DNA of 64,000 nucleotides from Gracilimonas sp. (GTDB taxonomy: Bacteria > Bacteroidota > Rhodothermia > Balneolales > Balneolaceae): the NCBI RefSeq assembly GCF_017641085.1, contig NZ_JAEPPI010000003.1, forward strand, positions 186,001 through 250,000, written 5' to 3'. Shown here piece after piece: positions 34,042 through 42,751 of the stretch. Numbering within the stretch: the first letter of the stretch is position 1; every line of letters starts with the position of its first letter. The notes under the pieces are model-generated. The model saw nothing but the letters and a program-made list of their open reading frames with translations, searched no databases and was not told the origin of the DNA. The translations under genes and the position numbers were made by a program.

Positions 34042-34815
34042 TCAACCTCCAATGATTTCTCTAAACTTCCGTATTCCTTTTATTGCCAATGCCCCAGGCA
34101 CAGTGACAAATAAGCCATATAAAAAAGCGACAGCGACAACAATCCAATTATTTGTTGTATATATCATAGCAGGTATCAAACCAACTAGTCCTATTATTAT
34201 TCCATAAAGGACCGCATGAAGTTGAGAGACTCCAAAGATTTGTTTTTGGGGCTCGCTATATTTGACTTTTACTCCTTTCTTTTCACACGACAACCAAATA
34301 GCTGGAACCTCAGCTGATTTTGGCGTATTTAAATATGTAAGACTGACAGTTTCACCTCTATTTAAAATTGGAACTAAATATTCTCTTTGTCCAAAATAAA
34401 TATTTCTTTGATTATCAGTTATCTGTTGCCCATCTGGGACATGAAGAAGCTGCTTATATCTATCAGTGAATTCCAAAATACTTGGAGAGTTGGAAATTCC
34501 TGTTCTTTCTGTAAGTAAATTAGTGTTGTCAGAAAAAGTATGAACAATAACATCTTCATAATCATTAAGGCTGTCATTTCTTAATTCAATAGTGGATAAA
34601 TATAGATCTTGAAGATTTGTCTCGTTCCAGATTATCTGGACATTTCCAAAAATGTTATCATTCGCAGACATTCCTATCCGGTTATGTTCTACAAAATATC
34701 TAAATACACCTCGTTTATGTAAAACTCGCTGAGTCACCCATGCTGTTAGGATACCGGCAATACCACCGAATATTATCGATATATATTCTGATTTAAGTAG
34801 TTCAATTAAATCCAT
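34042..34815 (-). CDS. Unknown membrane protein, cassette-like
   Basis: This 257-residue protein has one N-terminal membrane helix (about 12-30, IIFGGIAGILTAWV) and a C-terminal hairpin of two helices (about 198-218 and 222-245). A beta-rich soluble part of some 160 residues lies between. I do not recognise a family. Its base composition is clearly more A/T-rich than its neighbours, and it lies between two attC-like junctions with its stop 12 bp from one of them, all signs of acquired cassette DNA. The function is unknown; a surface or defence-like sensor is one possibility, but there is no direct support. Confidence 0.7.
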   Translation of the reverse strand: MDLIELLKSEYISIIFGGIAGILTAWVTQRVLHKRGVFRYFVEHNRIGMSANDNIFGNVQIIWNETNLQDLYLSTIELRNDSLNDYEDVIVHTFSDNTNLLTERTGISNSPSILEFTDRYKQLLHVPDGQQITDNQRNIYFGQREYLVPILNRGETVSLTYLNTPKSAEVPAIWLSCEKKGVKVKYSEPQKQIFGVSQLHAVLYGIIIGLVGLIPAMIYTTNNWIVVAVAFLYGLFVTVPGALAIKGIRKFREIIGG

Positions 34816-34836
34816 ATTAAAGGTGTTTTAAGTAAT

Positions 34837-34904
34837 GCGTATAACATAATATTAGACGAACAGGATTTTGTCAGGGCGAACACCGCCAACGTGCTCTTAT
34901 ACGC
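34837..34904 (-). other. Short attC-like junction
   Basis: The 68-bp stretch has inverted ends GCGTATAA(G) and (G)TTATACGC (minus strand) and an inner GGCG-GTGTT-CGCC hairpin. It ends 22 bp before the ATG of the unknown cassette ORF. A further CTTATACG copy lies at 34924-34930. Together with 33821-34030 it brackets the ORF. The whole gene-free stretch 34816-35237 holds this junction and the palindromic repeat at 35073. Confidence 0.4.
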
Positions 34905-35072
34905 TCCATTCAGCTGTTCTATTCGTATAAGGAGATTTTTGGGATGTACTCCGAACTGTTGTTCTCACATTCCATCCCCTTATTAATTCCTAAGATAACA
35001 CCTTGGCTTAATTTTGCAAGACGGGATGGCTGCCTTCTTTGAACAATAATCTGTCAAGCAGGATCAAATCAG

Positions 35073-35219
35073 CACGTCATCGCGAGGAGCTCACTTGTTT
35101 AAGCAGGGCATAGTTTTTTGCGACGAAGCGATCTCCCTAATTACACTTAATAATGTAAATCGGGAGATTGCCACGGTATTTGCTCCCATTCGGTCGGGCA
35201 ATACCTCGCAATGACATGC
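35073..35219. repeat. Dispersed GTCATTGCGAGG-type palindromic repeat
   Basis: The arms GCACGTCATCGCGAGG (35073-35087 region) and the complement of CCTCGCAATGACATGC (35204-35219) match at 14 of 16 positions. An inner stem pairs GCGATCTCCC with CGGGAGATTGC. This class of repeat, with CAATCTCC and GTCATTGCGAGG words, occurs in many bacterial genomes between genes. No ORF lies inside. Confidence 0.7.
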
Positions 35220-35237
35220 TATAAATTGAACAGATGT

Positions 35238-36050
35238 TTACTTAATCAGCGTCATCTTTTTGGTGAGCACCTGACCTTCTGTTCGGAGTTGGTAAATGTA
35301 CATCCCGGAAGGGACTGCACTTCCTGATGAACTCAACGCATTCCAGCTTACGGTTTTTTGTCCGGCCGATTGGCGCTCATTCACCAATGTGGCTACTTCA
35401 GCCCCCAGCATGTTGTAGATTTTGAGGGAAACCTGAGCCGGCTTATCCAGAGCATATGAGATCGTGGTGACCGGGTTAAACGGATTCGGGTAATTTTGAG
35501 CTAAGCTGATTCGCTCCGGAGACTGACCGGTTGGCTCCGCAGAGGTGATGGTTTTAGACAATTCTTCCTCAATTACAGCGATTACCTGTTCGGTATCTGT
35601 GTCAACAAATCCCGTTCCTTTATAGGCGATTTCTCCCTCTTTGGAGATTACTACTGACCGGTCGTAAGAGGAGGTATTTCCGTAGTAATCTTCCAGGCTT
35701 TGGCGGGCATTCAGCAGTAAAGTATAAGTGATTCCGGTTTCCGATTGAAAGCTTTGGTTTGCCGACCGGGATAAGTTCCAGGTATCCAGGCCCAGGGCAA
35801 CGAAGCCGGTGTCTTCCATATAGGGTTGGTAGATGTCGTTCTCCGTGATGGGGCCATTATCGAGGCAGTGTGGACAACCGGCTCCATAAAAAAAGATATA
35901 GACCACTTTGCCTTCAAAATCAGAAAGGGAGACCTCATCCCCATCCAGTGATGTGTAGGTAAACCCGGGAGCCGGATCACCAGTATTTACCTGGGCAAAA
36001 ACCGGAGCTGAAAAAAGAACGACAAGTAAGAGCAGTAAAAATGACTTCAT
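35238..36050 (-). CDS. Exported redoxin with C-terminal T9SS sorting domain
   Basis: This 270-residue protein has a signal peptide (LLLLLVVLFSAPVFAQ), a peroxiredoxin/TlpA-like thioredoxin fold with FYGAGCPHCLDNGP (CPHC), and from about residue 185 a type A sorting domain starting LAQNYPNPFNPVTTISYAL and ending GMYIYQLRTEGQVLTKKMTLIK-like. The last part sends proteins through the type IX secretion system to the surface. A thiol-redox enzyme with such a tag is uncommon. It lies 12 bp after a DUF6029-like gene and follows a TlpA gene, so it belongs to a thiol-redox operon. Confidence 0.9.
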   Translation of the reverse strand: MKSFLLLLLVVLFSAPVFAQVNTGDPAPGFTYTSLDGDEVSLSDFEGKVVYIFFYGAGCPHCLDNGPITENDIYQPYMEDTGFVALGLDTWNLSRSANQSFQSETGITYTLLLNARQSLEDYYGNTSSYDRSVVISKEGEIAYKGTGFVDTDTEQVIAVIEEELSKTITSAEPTGQSPERISLAQNYPNPFNPVTTISYALDKPAQVSLKIYNMLGAEVATLVNERQSAGQKTVSWNALSSSGSAVPSGMYIYQLRTEGQVLTKKMTLIK

Positions 36051-36062
36051 GGTATTTCCTGT

Positions 36063-37571
36063 TTAAAACCGTGTGGTGAATCTTAATTCAACTCCTTCAA
36101 AATCCAGAATCTCATAACAGATGCCGGATGTGCAGGCAGGTCCTCCGCGTCTTTTGCCTGCGAAAACATCTAACGTGTGAGACTGGTTGATCTTGTATCT
36201 TACATTTCCGCCCAGCCAGGTACGCGTTTCGTCCTCAATATCAAAGGTGTTGGGATTGTCGGTAATCAATAAGTCGTCGGTGGCTTCGAATACAAGACTG
36301 ACGGTTAAATCGGGGATCGTGCTGTAAGCGATGGAGGCGTAATAATTTTCAACGTTTTGGGAGAAGGCGGTTTTGTAATAGGTCTGGAACTGAACATCCA
36401 AAGCAAGGCTCCATTCATAGTTGAAGCTTTTTTCCGAAATCAACCCTGCCGAAATGCGGTTTTCTTCTCCCTTGCGCTCATCGGTTGCATAGTCCACAAA
36501 GGCTTTGAAAGAAAGGAAGTCGCTCGCCTGGTAATATCCTTCCAAAAAATACTCCCGGTAATAGTTGGTTCGGGCAATCTCATTCTTAGCGGTGGTGATA
36601 TTTGCCGTCACCGAATGGCCGTCTTCAAAGTTATAGAAGCCCTCCACTTGAAAGCCGGATTCATTGGCGGTGCTCAACACATGCGTACTTCGGTTCAGCA
36701 CCGGGTAGGTATGTTCTTTGATGAGCGAGGGTGGATCGTTGTATCCCGAACCCAGCCGAAATTGATTGTAGTTCTTGTATTCAGCACTGAGGCCAAAAGA
36801 TCCGTAGAAATAATTCAGCCCGGAATAAAGAGCATAGGAATCCTCCTCTTCAAACTGAAAAAGGGCGATATCGGTATCAAAAGCATACTCCCCGTAAACC
36901 TGCAGATTGAAAGGGAGATTGTAATTATACATTAGTGAAGCCAGTTCGCGGTAATCGTCACGCCCGTCGGAACGGCTTCTCATGAAGGCTCCGCCAATAC
37001 TGAGGTCTTCAGTGAGATAAAAATCAGACTCTATAGCCTCAATTAAATCGGGGCGGCGGGCACTATCCGGTTTAAAGTTGGGTGGAAGCGGGTTAAAAAG
37101 TGGACGGGCTCGGATCACGGAGGCTTCAATCCAATCATTCTTATAGCTGATGTCAACGCCCTCCTGGTCCCGGTTGAAGGCATATCGGGTGCGATAAAAA
37201 GAGTCTTCATACACGGATCCGGGGATGTCATAACTGCGAAGTAACAGTCCGCGACCGATGGTTTTATAGAAATTCCCGATTCTCACTTTAAAATGGTCGT
37301 CTTCGTACTGCAGGCGCTTTTGCGACAGAAGAAAGTAGTTGCGGTCATTAAAGGGGGTAAGAAAATGTTCAAATCGTCCGTAGGCACTGATTTTTCCCTG
37401 ATCATAGAAGAGATTGAGCTGATCGTACGATGTGGTCAGGTCCGTATTCTCTTCATAAGGCAGATTCCCATATTGAAACTCGAAGGTATTGGTGCCATAA
37501 AGCTGGGCAAAAGCGGATGAACTATAAAGGAGTCCGATTACCGATGATATGATTAGCAACCGCAGCATCAC
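36063..37571 (-). CDS. Outer-membrane beta-barrel protein, DUF6029-like
   Basis: This 502-residue protein has a signal peptide (LLIISSVIGLLYSSSAFAQ) and then repeated amphipathic strands with FEFQYG, GRFEHF, VRIGNFYKTIGRGLLLRSYDIPG and closing GVELRFTTRF with terminal Phe. The arrangement is that of a large porin-type barrel, and the GNFY-x-x-x-GRGL-x-L-R motif recalls the DUF6029 group of Bacteroidota. It overlaps the TlpA gene upstream by 4 bp (ATGA type) and precedes the redoxin. It may anchor or transport a partner of these thiol enzymes. Confidence 0.8.
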   Translation of the reverse strand: MMLRLLIISSVIGLLYSSSAFAQLYGTNTFEFQYGNLPYEENTDLTTSYDQLNLFYDQGKISAYGRFEHFLTPFNDRNYFLLSQKRLQYEDDHFKVRIGNFYKTIGRGLLLRSYDIPGSVYEDSFYRTRYAFNRDQEGVDISYKNDWIEASVIRARPLFNPLPPNFKPDSARRPDLIEAIESDFYLTEDLSIGGAFMRSRSDGRDDYRELASLMYNYNLPFNLQVYGEYAFDTDIALFQFEEEDSYALYSGLNYFYGSFGLSAEYKNYNQFRLGSGYNDPPSLIKEHTYPVLNRSTHVLSTANESGFQVEGFYNFEDGHSVTANITTAKNEIARTNYYREYFLEGYYQASDFLSFKAFVDYATDERKGEENRISAGLISEKSFNYEWSLALDVQFQTYYKTAFSQNVENYYASIAYSTIPDLTVSLVFEATDDLLITDNPNTFDIEDETRTWLGGNVRYKINQSHTLDVFAGKRRGGPACTSGICYEILDFEGVELRFTTRF

Positions 37572-38047
37572 TCGCTTAGCAATTTGTTGATTTCAGCTTC
37601 TATCATCTTCTCTTCACCCGGAGTGTATCCTTCATGAAAATACACGACTTCATCCTCGCTGTTTACGATAAGCAAGGTGGGTACAGCCTGAACCCGTAGG
37701 CGTGCCATCACATTGTTGTCGGTATCCAGTAAAACCGGATAATCTATGCCGAGGGATTTGGAAAAAGGTTTTACTTTGGAAAGGTTTCGGGGGCCGTCCA
37801 CACTGATGCCCACAAATTGTACACCCTGTGATTCAAACTCATCATACATGTCCACAAACTTGGGGATGGATTTGATACAAGGCTTGCACCATGTAGCCCA
37901 AAAGTCGATTACGGTCAGCTTTTCTCCCTTTACATCTTCGTAGGAAGTGGTGCGGTTATCCAGGTTTTTTAGCTTGAAGTTATGGACTTTAGGTCCGCTG
38001 AAGACGGCAGAGCTTACAATCAGTAAAATCGATAAGAGAAGTTTCAT
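37568..38047 (-). CDS. TlpA-like thiol-disulfide oxidoreductase
   Basis: This 159-residue protein has a short signal peptide (LLLSILLIVSSAVFSG), and a thioredoxin fold with the TlpA/ResA signature TVIDFWATWCKPCIKSIPKF (CKPC) and the cis-Pro segment VQAVPTLLIV. It is periplasmic and probably reduces disulfides of target proteins. It is first of a three-gene run (TlpA, barrel, redoxin), with a 4-bp overlap to the barrel gene. Confidence 0.93.
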   Translation of the reverse strand: MKLLLSILLIVSSAVFSGPKVHNFKLKNLDNRTTSYEDVKGEKLTVIDFWATWCKPCIKSIPKFVDMYDEFESQGVQFVGISVDGPRNLSKVKPFSKSLGIDYPVLLDTDNNVMARLRVQAVPTLLIVNSEDEVVYFHEGYTPGEEKMIEAEINKLLSE

Positions 38048-38094
38048 GGCTGTCTGTTTAGCAGGTTAGACAACCATGAAACGGAATTTCTTAC

Positions 38095-41000
38095 TTAATT
38101 GCTGTCTTCCCGGGAAGGAGGCCGGCGATTGTCATTCGAAATGGTGTCGATCAGCTTGTTATAGGGATCGATACCGGCCGAGGAGGGTTCTTTATCCACG
38201 GTAATGGTCAGCTCATTCAGAATCTCGGTAAACCTATGCTTTTTGAAATAAAGCACGGTTTCATTACCGAGCGAATCGGTTCCGAAAACTCCTACGTCCA
38301 CCCAATCCTGGAGTGGAAGTGACTTAACCGGAAGCCGGCGATCTTCAATTTCGATGGCCAGGCTGTCTCCAGCTTCATCCTGGTAAATACGCTTACCGGT
38401 TTCACCTGTTCGGTATTTGGAAACCTGAAGCGTCAGGTTTACCTCATAGGTGCTGCTTTCCACTTCGGTGTAGGTGGCGTCTTCTACCCGGTTATCATAC
38501 AGCGTGATGGTTTCAAACATATCTTTAATGAGGTACTGAAGCGAGTCCGGTGTGGCTGCCTTCAGGTGCTCAAGCAATTCCAATGAGGTGGTGTATGGCG
38601 GCTCCTGAAAAGCGACCTCGTCAATATAATCGCTAAGAGCTGCATTCAGATTGTCTTCGCCGATATAATCACTGAGGGCATAGAATACCAACGACCCTTT
38701 GTTGTAGTGGATATACTGCTGGTTTTCATTATAAATCAGCGGCAGTTCTTTTTTGGACTCCAGCGTACGGCCGGTAAGGTAGCTGTCCAGGGCGTCTTTC
38801 AGGAAAACCCGCATCTGATTTTCACCGTGTTCCTTTTCCAGCACTTTAAGCGAGCTGTACTCCGACAAACTTTCCGATAGCATGGTTGCCCCTTGAACGT
38901 TAGCCCCAATTACCTGGTGTGCCCACCACTGATGTGCCACTTCATGAGCCGTTATGCTGAACGGGTAATTCACGCCTTCTTCGCTGGTGGTATCCACTTC
39001 AGCGATAAAACCAATGGCTTCGGAATAAGGAATGGTATTGGCAAACGACTGTGCAAAACTTCCTCCGGTTCTCGGAAACTCAATAATGCGTACCTGCTGA
39101 TGCTGATAAGGGCTGTACTCAGAAGTATAGTAGTCCAGCGATTTCTTCATGCCGTTCATCATGTGGTCCAGGTTATAATCGTGGCCTTTGTGGTAGTAGA
39201 TCTCAAGGGCAACATCATTCCAGGTGTCTTTTACCACCTCAAACTCCGCGGAAATAAAGGAATAAAAGTTGACCATGGTGCTGTCCATTTTGTAATGGAA
39301 ATAGCGGCGGCCGTTTTCTTCCCATTCATCCTGAAGGTAACCCGGTGCAATGGCAATTTGCTCAGGAGAAGTACTGATGGTTGTTTCAAATTCAATCCAG
39401 TCGGCATCGCCGGAGATGTAGTTATTCATCCGGGCCGCACTGTCGGTAGGTGGAGCCATGCGTTCTTTGGGTGGGAGCCCATATCGCTCGCGGGCATCCG
39501 ATCCAGACAGCTCCATAGACTCCTGATAGCCCAATCTCGGGAAGATGGCATTGTTGATGAACGTACCATTATGACGAACCGGTGAATTATTACGCAGGAT
39601 TTCATTCGGCTTGTTTGAAATGGCGAAGGAAAAGAGAAGAGTATCACCGGGCATCAGAGCATTTTCCAGTCGGTAGATGTCGTAATTCATGGAGTCATCT
39701 TCCAACACCAATTCATAAGGCTGGTTAAAGCTGAATGAACTGATGAAATTGTTATGGTCGATGTGGATGGAGTCGATGGCAACATCGGTCTTGTTCTTGA
39801 GGATGTACGTACCGGCCGCTTTAAAGTCCCGCGTTTCGGGTGCCAGGTCCAGATTAATGGTCGACGAAACGATACGAGGCTGGGGAATGCCTTTAAACTT
39901 CCCGTAATTTTTTTCCCATTGTGCAGCCCGTTGTTCTCTTTCTTTGGAAGAAAGCCGTTCGTATTTGATGTTATCCACGTAGTATATCCAGCTGCCGATG
40001 GAGAGGAAGCCAACCAGTGAAAGTGTAAATACAGCTTTAAGAGCAGGAGTAAATTCCCGTTTCGCATTTTGCAATCGCTCCTTAAGACTTCCCGGCAATC
40101 CGCGACGGAAGAGTATTATGGAGAGCACATAAAAGGCGATTCCCAGTAACAGCCAGTACGCTTTGTACACATAATATTCGGCAAGGGATGAACCGTAGCC
40201 ATTCATGTCGGAATACTGAGTGCCGGGGCCCTGATTATACTTAAAGATATCCTGTTCGATACCAATTCCGTCCAAAAATGAAATCCCGATGGAGATTAAC
40301 AGCAAGAGGATAAACCCAATGTAGTAGTTCTTAAAAAAGGAATGGAACAGGATGGCGAGCAATCCCCAGATTACTACGTGGACTAAGGAAATGGCATACA
40401 GATCAAACAGGTAGAGTCCGATTTCGAAGTTATAATAGCCGTTGAAAAGCTGAACACCGATGCCGGCAATCATGATGATTGAAAGCAGAATAACCTGCAT
40501 TTTGACCAGTGCTATAAACTTGGAAAGCAGGATCGTCCAGTTGGGGGTTGGGGTAACGTGTACCAGCTGATCGATGTTAGAAGTCCGGCTGCGGTGGATC
40601 AGCATCCCGGCATACAGGAAGGTCAGAATATTAATGAAGAGGTTGAAAAAGGTGCCGGGAAGCTGCAGCATCTGCCAGGTGACCGGCAGGGTGTCGGTTC
40701 CGAAAATTTCAGCCCCGAGCAGAATCACGCTTAATGAGATCAGCAATCCCACCAGGGAAATAATAATGAACGCCCAGCCTTTTATGATGTATTTGAGGTC
40801 AATATCAGAAAGCGTCCACGCCAGCTTCAGGTTTTGGATCCATGAAAAATCAAAATCAACTTTTGGGAGAGAGACCGTGAGGATACTGCCGAAGTTTTTC
40901 TTGGTAACCCGTTCGCTTTTCTTGCTTCTAAACAGGCTGAATGAAAATGCTTCCTGGCTAAAACTGAAAGACCGGTAAACCAGTCCAAAAATGGCTATTC

Positions 41001-41760
41001 CTAAACCGGACCAAAGCAGCCGGTTGTATAAAATAACTTCACCCCAGGGCAGTGGGTTTTGGTTGCGTTCGTAGATAGTCCAGTACTCAGTGTAATAGGC
41101 ATTGGCCTGAAAGCCGTATGGATCGAGGAGGGCTGCCAGCATTTTGTTATCAAGATCCTGGGTAAGGTTACCGGCAAAAATCTGGATCAGGAAAAGCGCC
41201 AAAATGGTAATAAAGCCCACATTGATGTTGCGTGTAAAGGTGACAACAGCAAAAACGATGGCCCCGAAGAAAATCAGGTTGGGGATGATGTAGTAGATAA
41301 AAGGCTGGGTATAATTGATCAGCTTAAAAGGCCCCAGCAGGTCGGGATTGGTTCCCGGGAAAATGCTTCCCAAAAATACACCAAAAGCAGCAGCAACCAC
41401 TACCAGGGTGGCAATACAAATTCCGGCCAAAAATTTAGCCAACAGGTATTCCCATTTTGTAAACGGATAGGAATACAAAACAGAGTGCATCTCATGCTTA
41501 TAGTCTTTATAAATGGTGCCGCCAATGATGGCCGGGAGCAGGAAGTACACAATAATTGCCATCTCATTCAGCAACCCGTTAATGGACGAAGCCGAGTTTA
41601 CAATGGTGATGGAGTTGATGCTGACGGTGATGCTTTCAAACAAACCCGCAGCTGTTGCCATGGTAAATAACGACAGCAAAAACAGAATGCCGGAGTACAC
41701 ATAAAAAGAAGGCTTTCGCAGCCAGTACCGCAGTTCAAAAGTGAAGATGTTATAGAACAT
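38095..41760 (-). CDS. ABC-2 permease fused to an M1-family metallopeptidase
   Basis: This very large protein of 1221 residues joins two functions. The first about 580 residues have some twelve membrane helices in two sets (about 15-260 and 325-580), as in an ABC-2 type permease. The rest is exported and has an M1-like peptidase with H939-E-V-A-H943 followed by E963, nineteen residues on rather than the usual eighteen. It works with the ATPase gene 18 bp upstream. Fusions of this kind are known in Bacteroidota and others, but the substrate is not. The spacing change is shown by the sequence; activity is inferred. Confidence 0.9.
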   Translation of the reverse strand: MFYNIFTFELRYWLRKPSFYVYSGILFLLSLFTMATAAGLFESITVSINSITIVNSASSINGLLNEMAIIVYFLLPAIIGGTIYKDYKHEMHSVLYSYPFTKWEYLLAKFLAGICIATLVVVAAAFGVFLGSIFPGTNPDLLGPFKLINYTQPFIYYIIPNLIFFGAIVFAVVTFTRNINVGFITILALFLIQIFAGNLTQDLDNKMLAALLDPYGFQANAYYTEYWTIYERNQNPLPWGEVILYNRLLWSGLGIAIFGLVYRSFSFSQEAFSFSLFRSKKSERVTKKNFGSILTVSLPKVDFDFSWIQNLKLAWTLSDIDLKYIIKGWAFIIISLVGLLISLSVILLGAEIFGTDTLPVTWQMLQLPGTFFNLFINILTFLYAGMLIHRSRTSNIDQLVHVTPTPNWTILLSKFIALVKMQVILLSIIMIAGIGVQLFNGYYNFEIGLYLFDLYAISLVHVVIWGLLAILFHSFFKNYYIGFILLLLISIGISFLDGIGIEQDIFKYNQGPGTQYSDMNGYGSSLAEYYVYKAYWLLLGIAFYVLSIILFRRGLPGSLKERLQNAKREFTPALKAVFTLSLVGFLSIGSWIYYVDNIKYERLSSKEREQRAAQWEKNYGKFKGIPQPRIVSSTINLDLAPETRDFKAAGTYILKNKTDVAIDSIHIDHNNFISSFSFNQPYELVLEDDSMNYDIYRLENALMPGDTLLFSFAISNKPNEILRNNSPVRHNGTFINNAIFPRLGYQESMELSGSDARERYGLPPKERMAPPTDSAARMNNYISGDADWIEFETTISTSPEQIAIAPGYLQDEWEENGRRYFHYKMDSTMVNFYSFISAEFEVVKDTWNDVALEIYYHKGHDYNLDHMMNGMKKSLDYYTSEYSPYQHQQVRIIEFPRTGGSFAQSFANTIPYSEAIGFIAEVDTTSEEGVNYPFSITAHEVAHQWWAHQVIGANVQGATMLSESLSEYSSLKVLEKEHGENQMRVFLKDALDSYLTGRTLESKKELPLIYNENQQYIHYNKGSLVFYALSDYIGEDNLNAALSDYIDEVAFQEPPYTTSLELLEHLKAATPDSLQYLIKDMFETITLYDNRVEDATYTEVESSTYEVNLTLQVSKYRTGETGKRIYQDEAGDSLAIEIEDRRLPVKSLPLQDWVDVGVFGTDSLGNETVLYFKKHRFTEILNELTITVDKEPSSAGIDPYNKLIDTISNDNRRPPSREDSN

Positions 41761-41778
41761 GATAAAAGGAATTTAGGC

Positions 41779-42669
41779 TTAAGCGGCTACGACTTCTTTT
41801 TCTTCCCGGAGTGTGACGAAATACACGTCTTCCAGCTCAGGGCTTTTGGCTTCAAAACTTTCATCAGGTTTCTGGGTATCGTGTACCCGGATGTTCAGCG
41901 TGTTATCCTGGTTGAAGCTGGATGAAATCACATTAAACTTAGCCTCATGTTCTTCGAGAGCATCACGCTCGATATTCTTCGTCCACATTTGTCCTTCAAG
42001 GGCAGAAACTGCTTGCCCCGGGGTGTGGTGACTCAGAATCCTCCCGCCGTTCATGATCGACATATCGGTACAAAGTTCTTTCACATCATCAACAATATGG
42101 GTAGAGAAAATCACGATGTGATTGGTGCCGATTTCACGAAGTACGTTCAGAAACCGGTGGCGTTCAGATGGATCGAGTCCGGCGGTAGGCTCATCCACAA
42201 TAATGAGTTTGGGGTCGTTAAGCAGCAGCTGGGCAATTCCGAATCGCTGTTTCATCCCTCCGGAGTAACCGGCTACGCTTTTGCGCCTCACTTCCAGCAG
42301 GTTGGTGACCTCAAGTGCGGTATTCACCATTTGCGTACGTTGGTTCTTGTCAGCAATCCCTTTTAACCGGGCAAAGTAATGAAGCAGGTCTTCGGCCGAC
42401 ATCTTTGGATACACTCCAAAAGATTGGGGTAAATACCCGAGTACTTTCCGCAGGCTGTTTTTGTCGTTAAGGATATCAATGTCATCCAGGTAAGCGGTTC
42501 CGGTATCCGGTGCCTGAAGGGTGGCGATGGTTCGCATCAGGGTAGACTTACCGGCGCCATTTGGCCCGAGCAGTCCAAACATCCCCGACTCAATTTCTAT
42601 AGACACATCATCCAGTGCCTTAACCCCGTTTTTATATGTTTTTGAAATATTGGAAAGTGATAGCTTCAT
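41779..42669 (-). CDS. ABC transporter ATP-binding protein partner of the permease-peptidase
   Basis: This 296-residue ATPase has Walker A GLLGPNGAGKST, the Q-loop GYLPQSFGVYP, the signature YSGGMKQRFGIAQ, Walker B LIIVDEPTAGLDP and the switch His in FSTHIVDD. It is of the CcmA/NatA/DrrA type that serves ABC-2 permeases. The C-terminal 80 residues are a variable extension. It starts the two-gene unit with the permease-peptidase fusion. Confidence 0.95.
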   Translation of the reverse strand: MKLSLSNISKTYKNGVKALDDVSIEIESGMFGLLGPNGAGKSTLMRTIATLQAPDTGTAYLDDIDILNDKNSLRKVLGYLPQSFGVYPKMSAEDLLHYFARLKGIADKNQRTQMVNTALEVTNLLEVRRKSVAGYSGGMKQRFGIAQLLLNDPKLIIVDEPTAGLDPSERHRFLNVLREIGTNHIVIFSTHIVDDVKELCTDMSIMNGGRILSHHTPGQAVSALEGQMWTKNIERDALEEHEAKFNVISSSFNQDNTLNIRVHDTQKPDESFEAKSPELEDVYFVTLREEKEVVAA

Positions 42670-42751
42670 TTTTTGCCTGATTGAGTAAAAGTAACAGGTG
42701 AGAGTATAAGTAAATCAGGAAGGATTCTCCGAATAAATTTCGGTCAAAAAA

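Noticed and set aside
40574-41670. Two plus-strand ORFs of 134 and 203 codons opposite the permease-peptidase gene
   Set aside because: The opposite strand encodes clear membrane helices in frame; the plus-strand products are compositionally odd and unlike any family.
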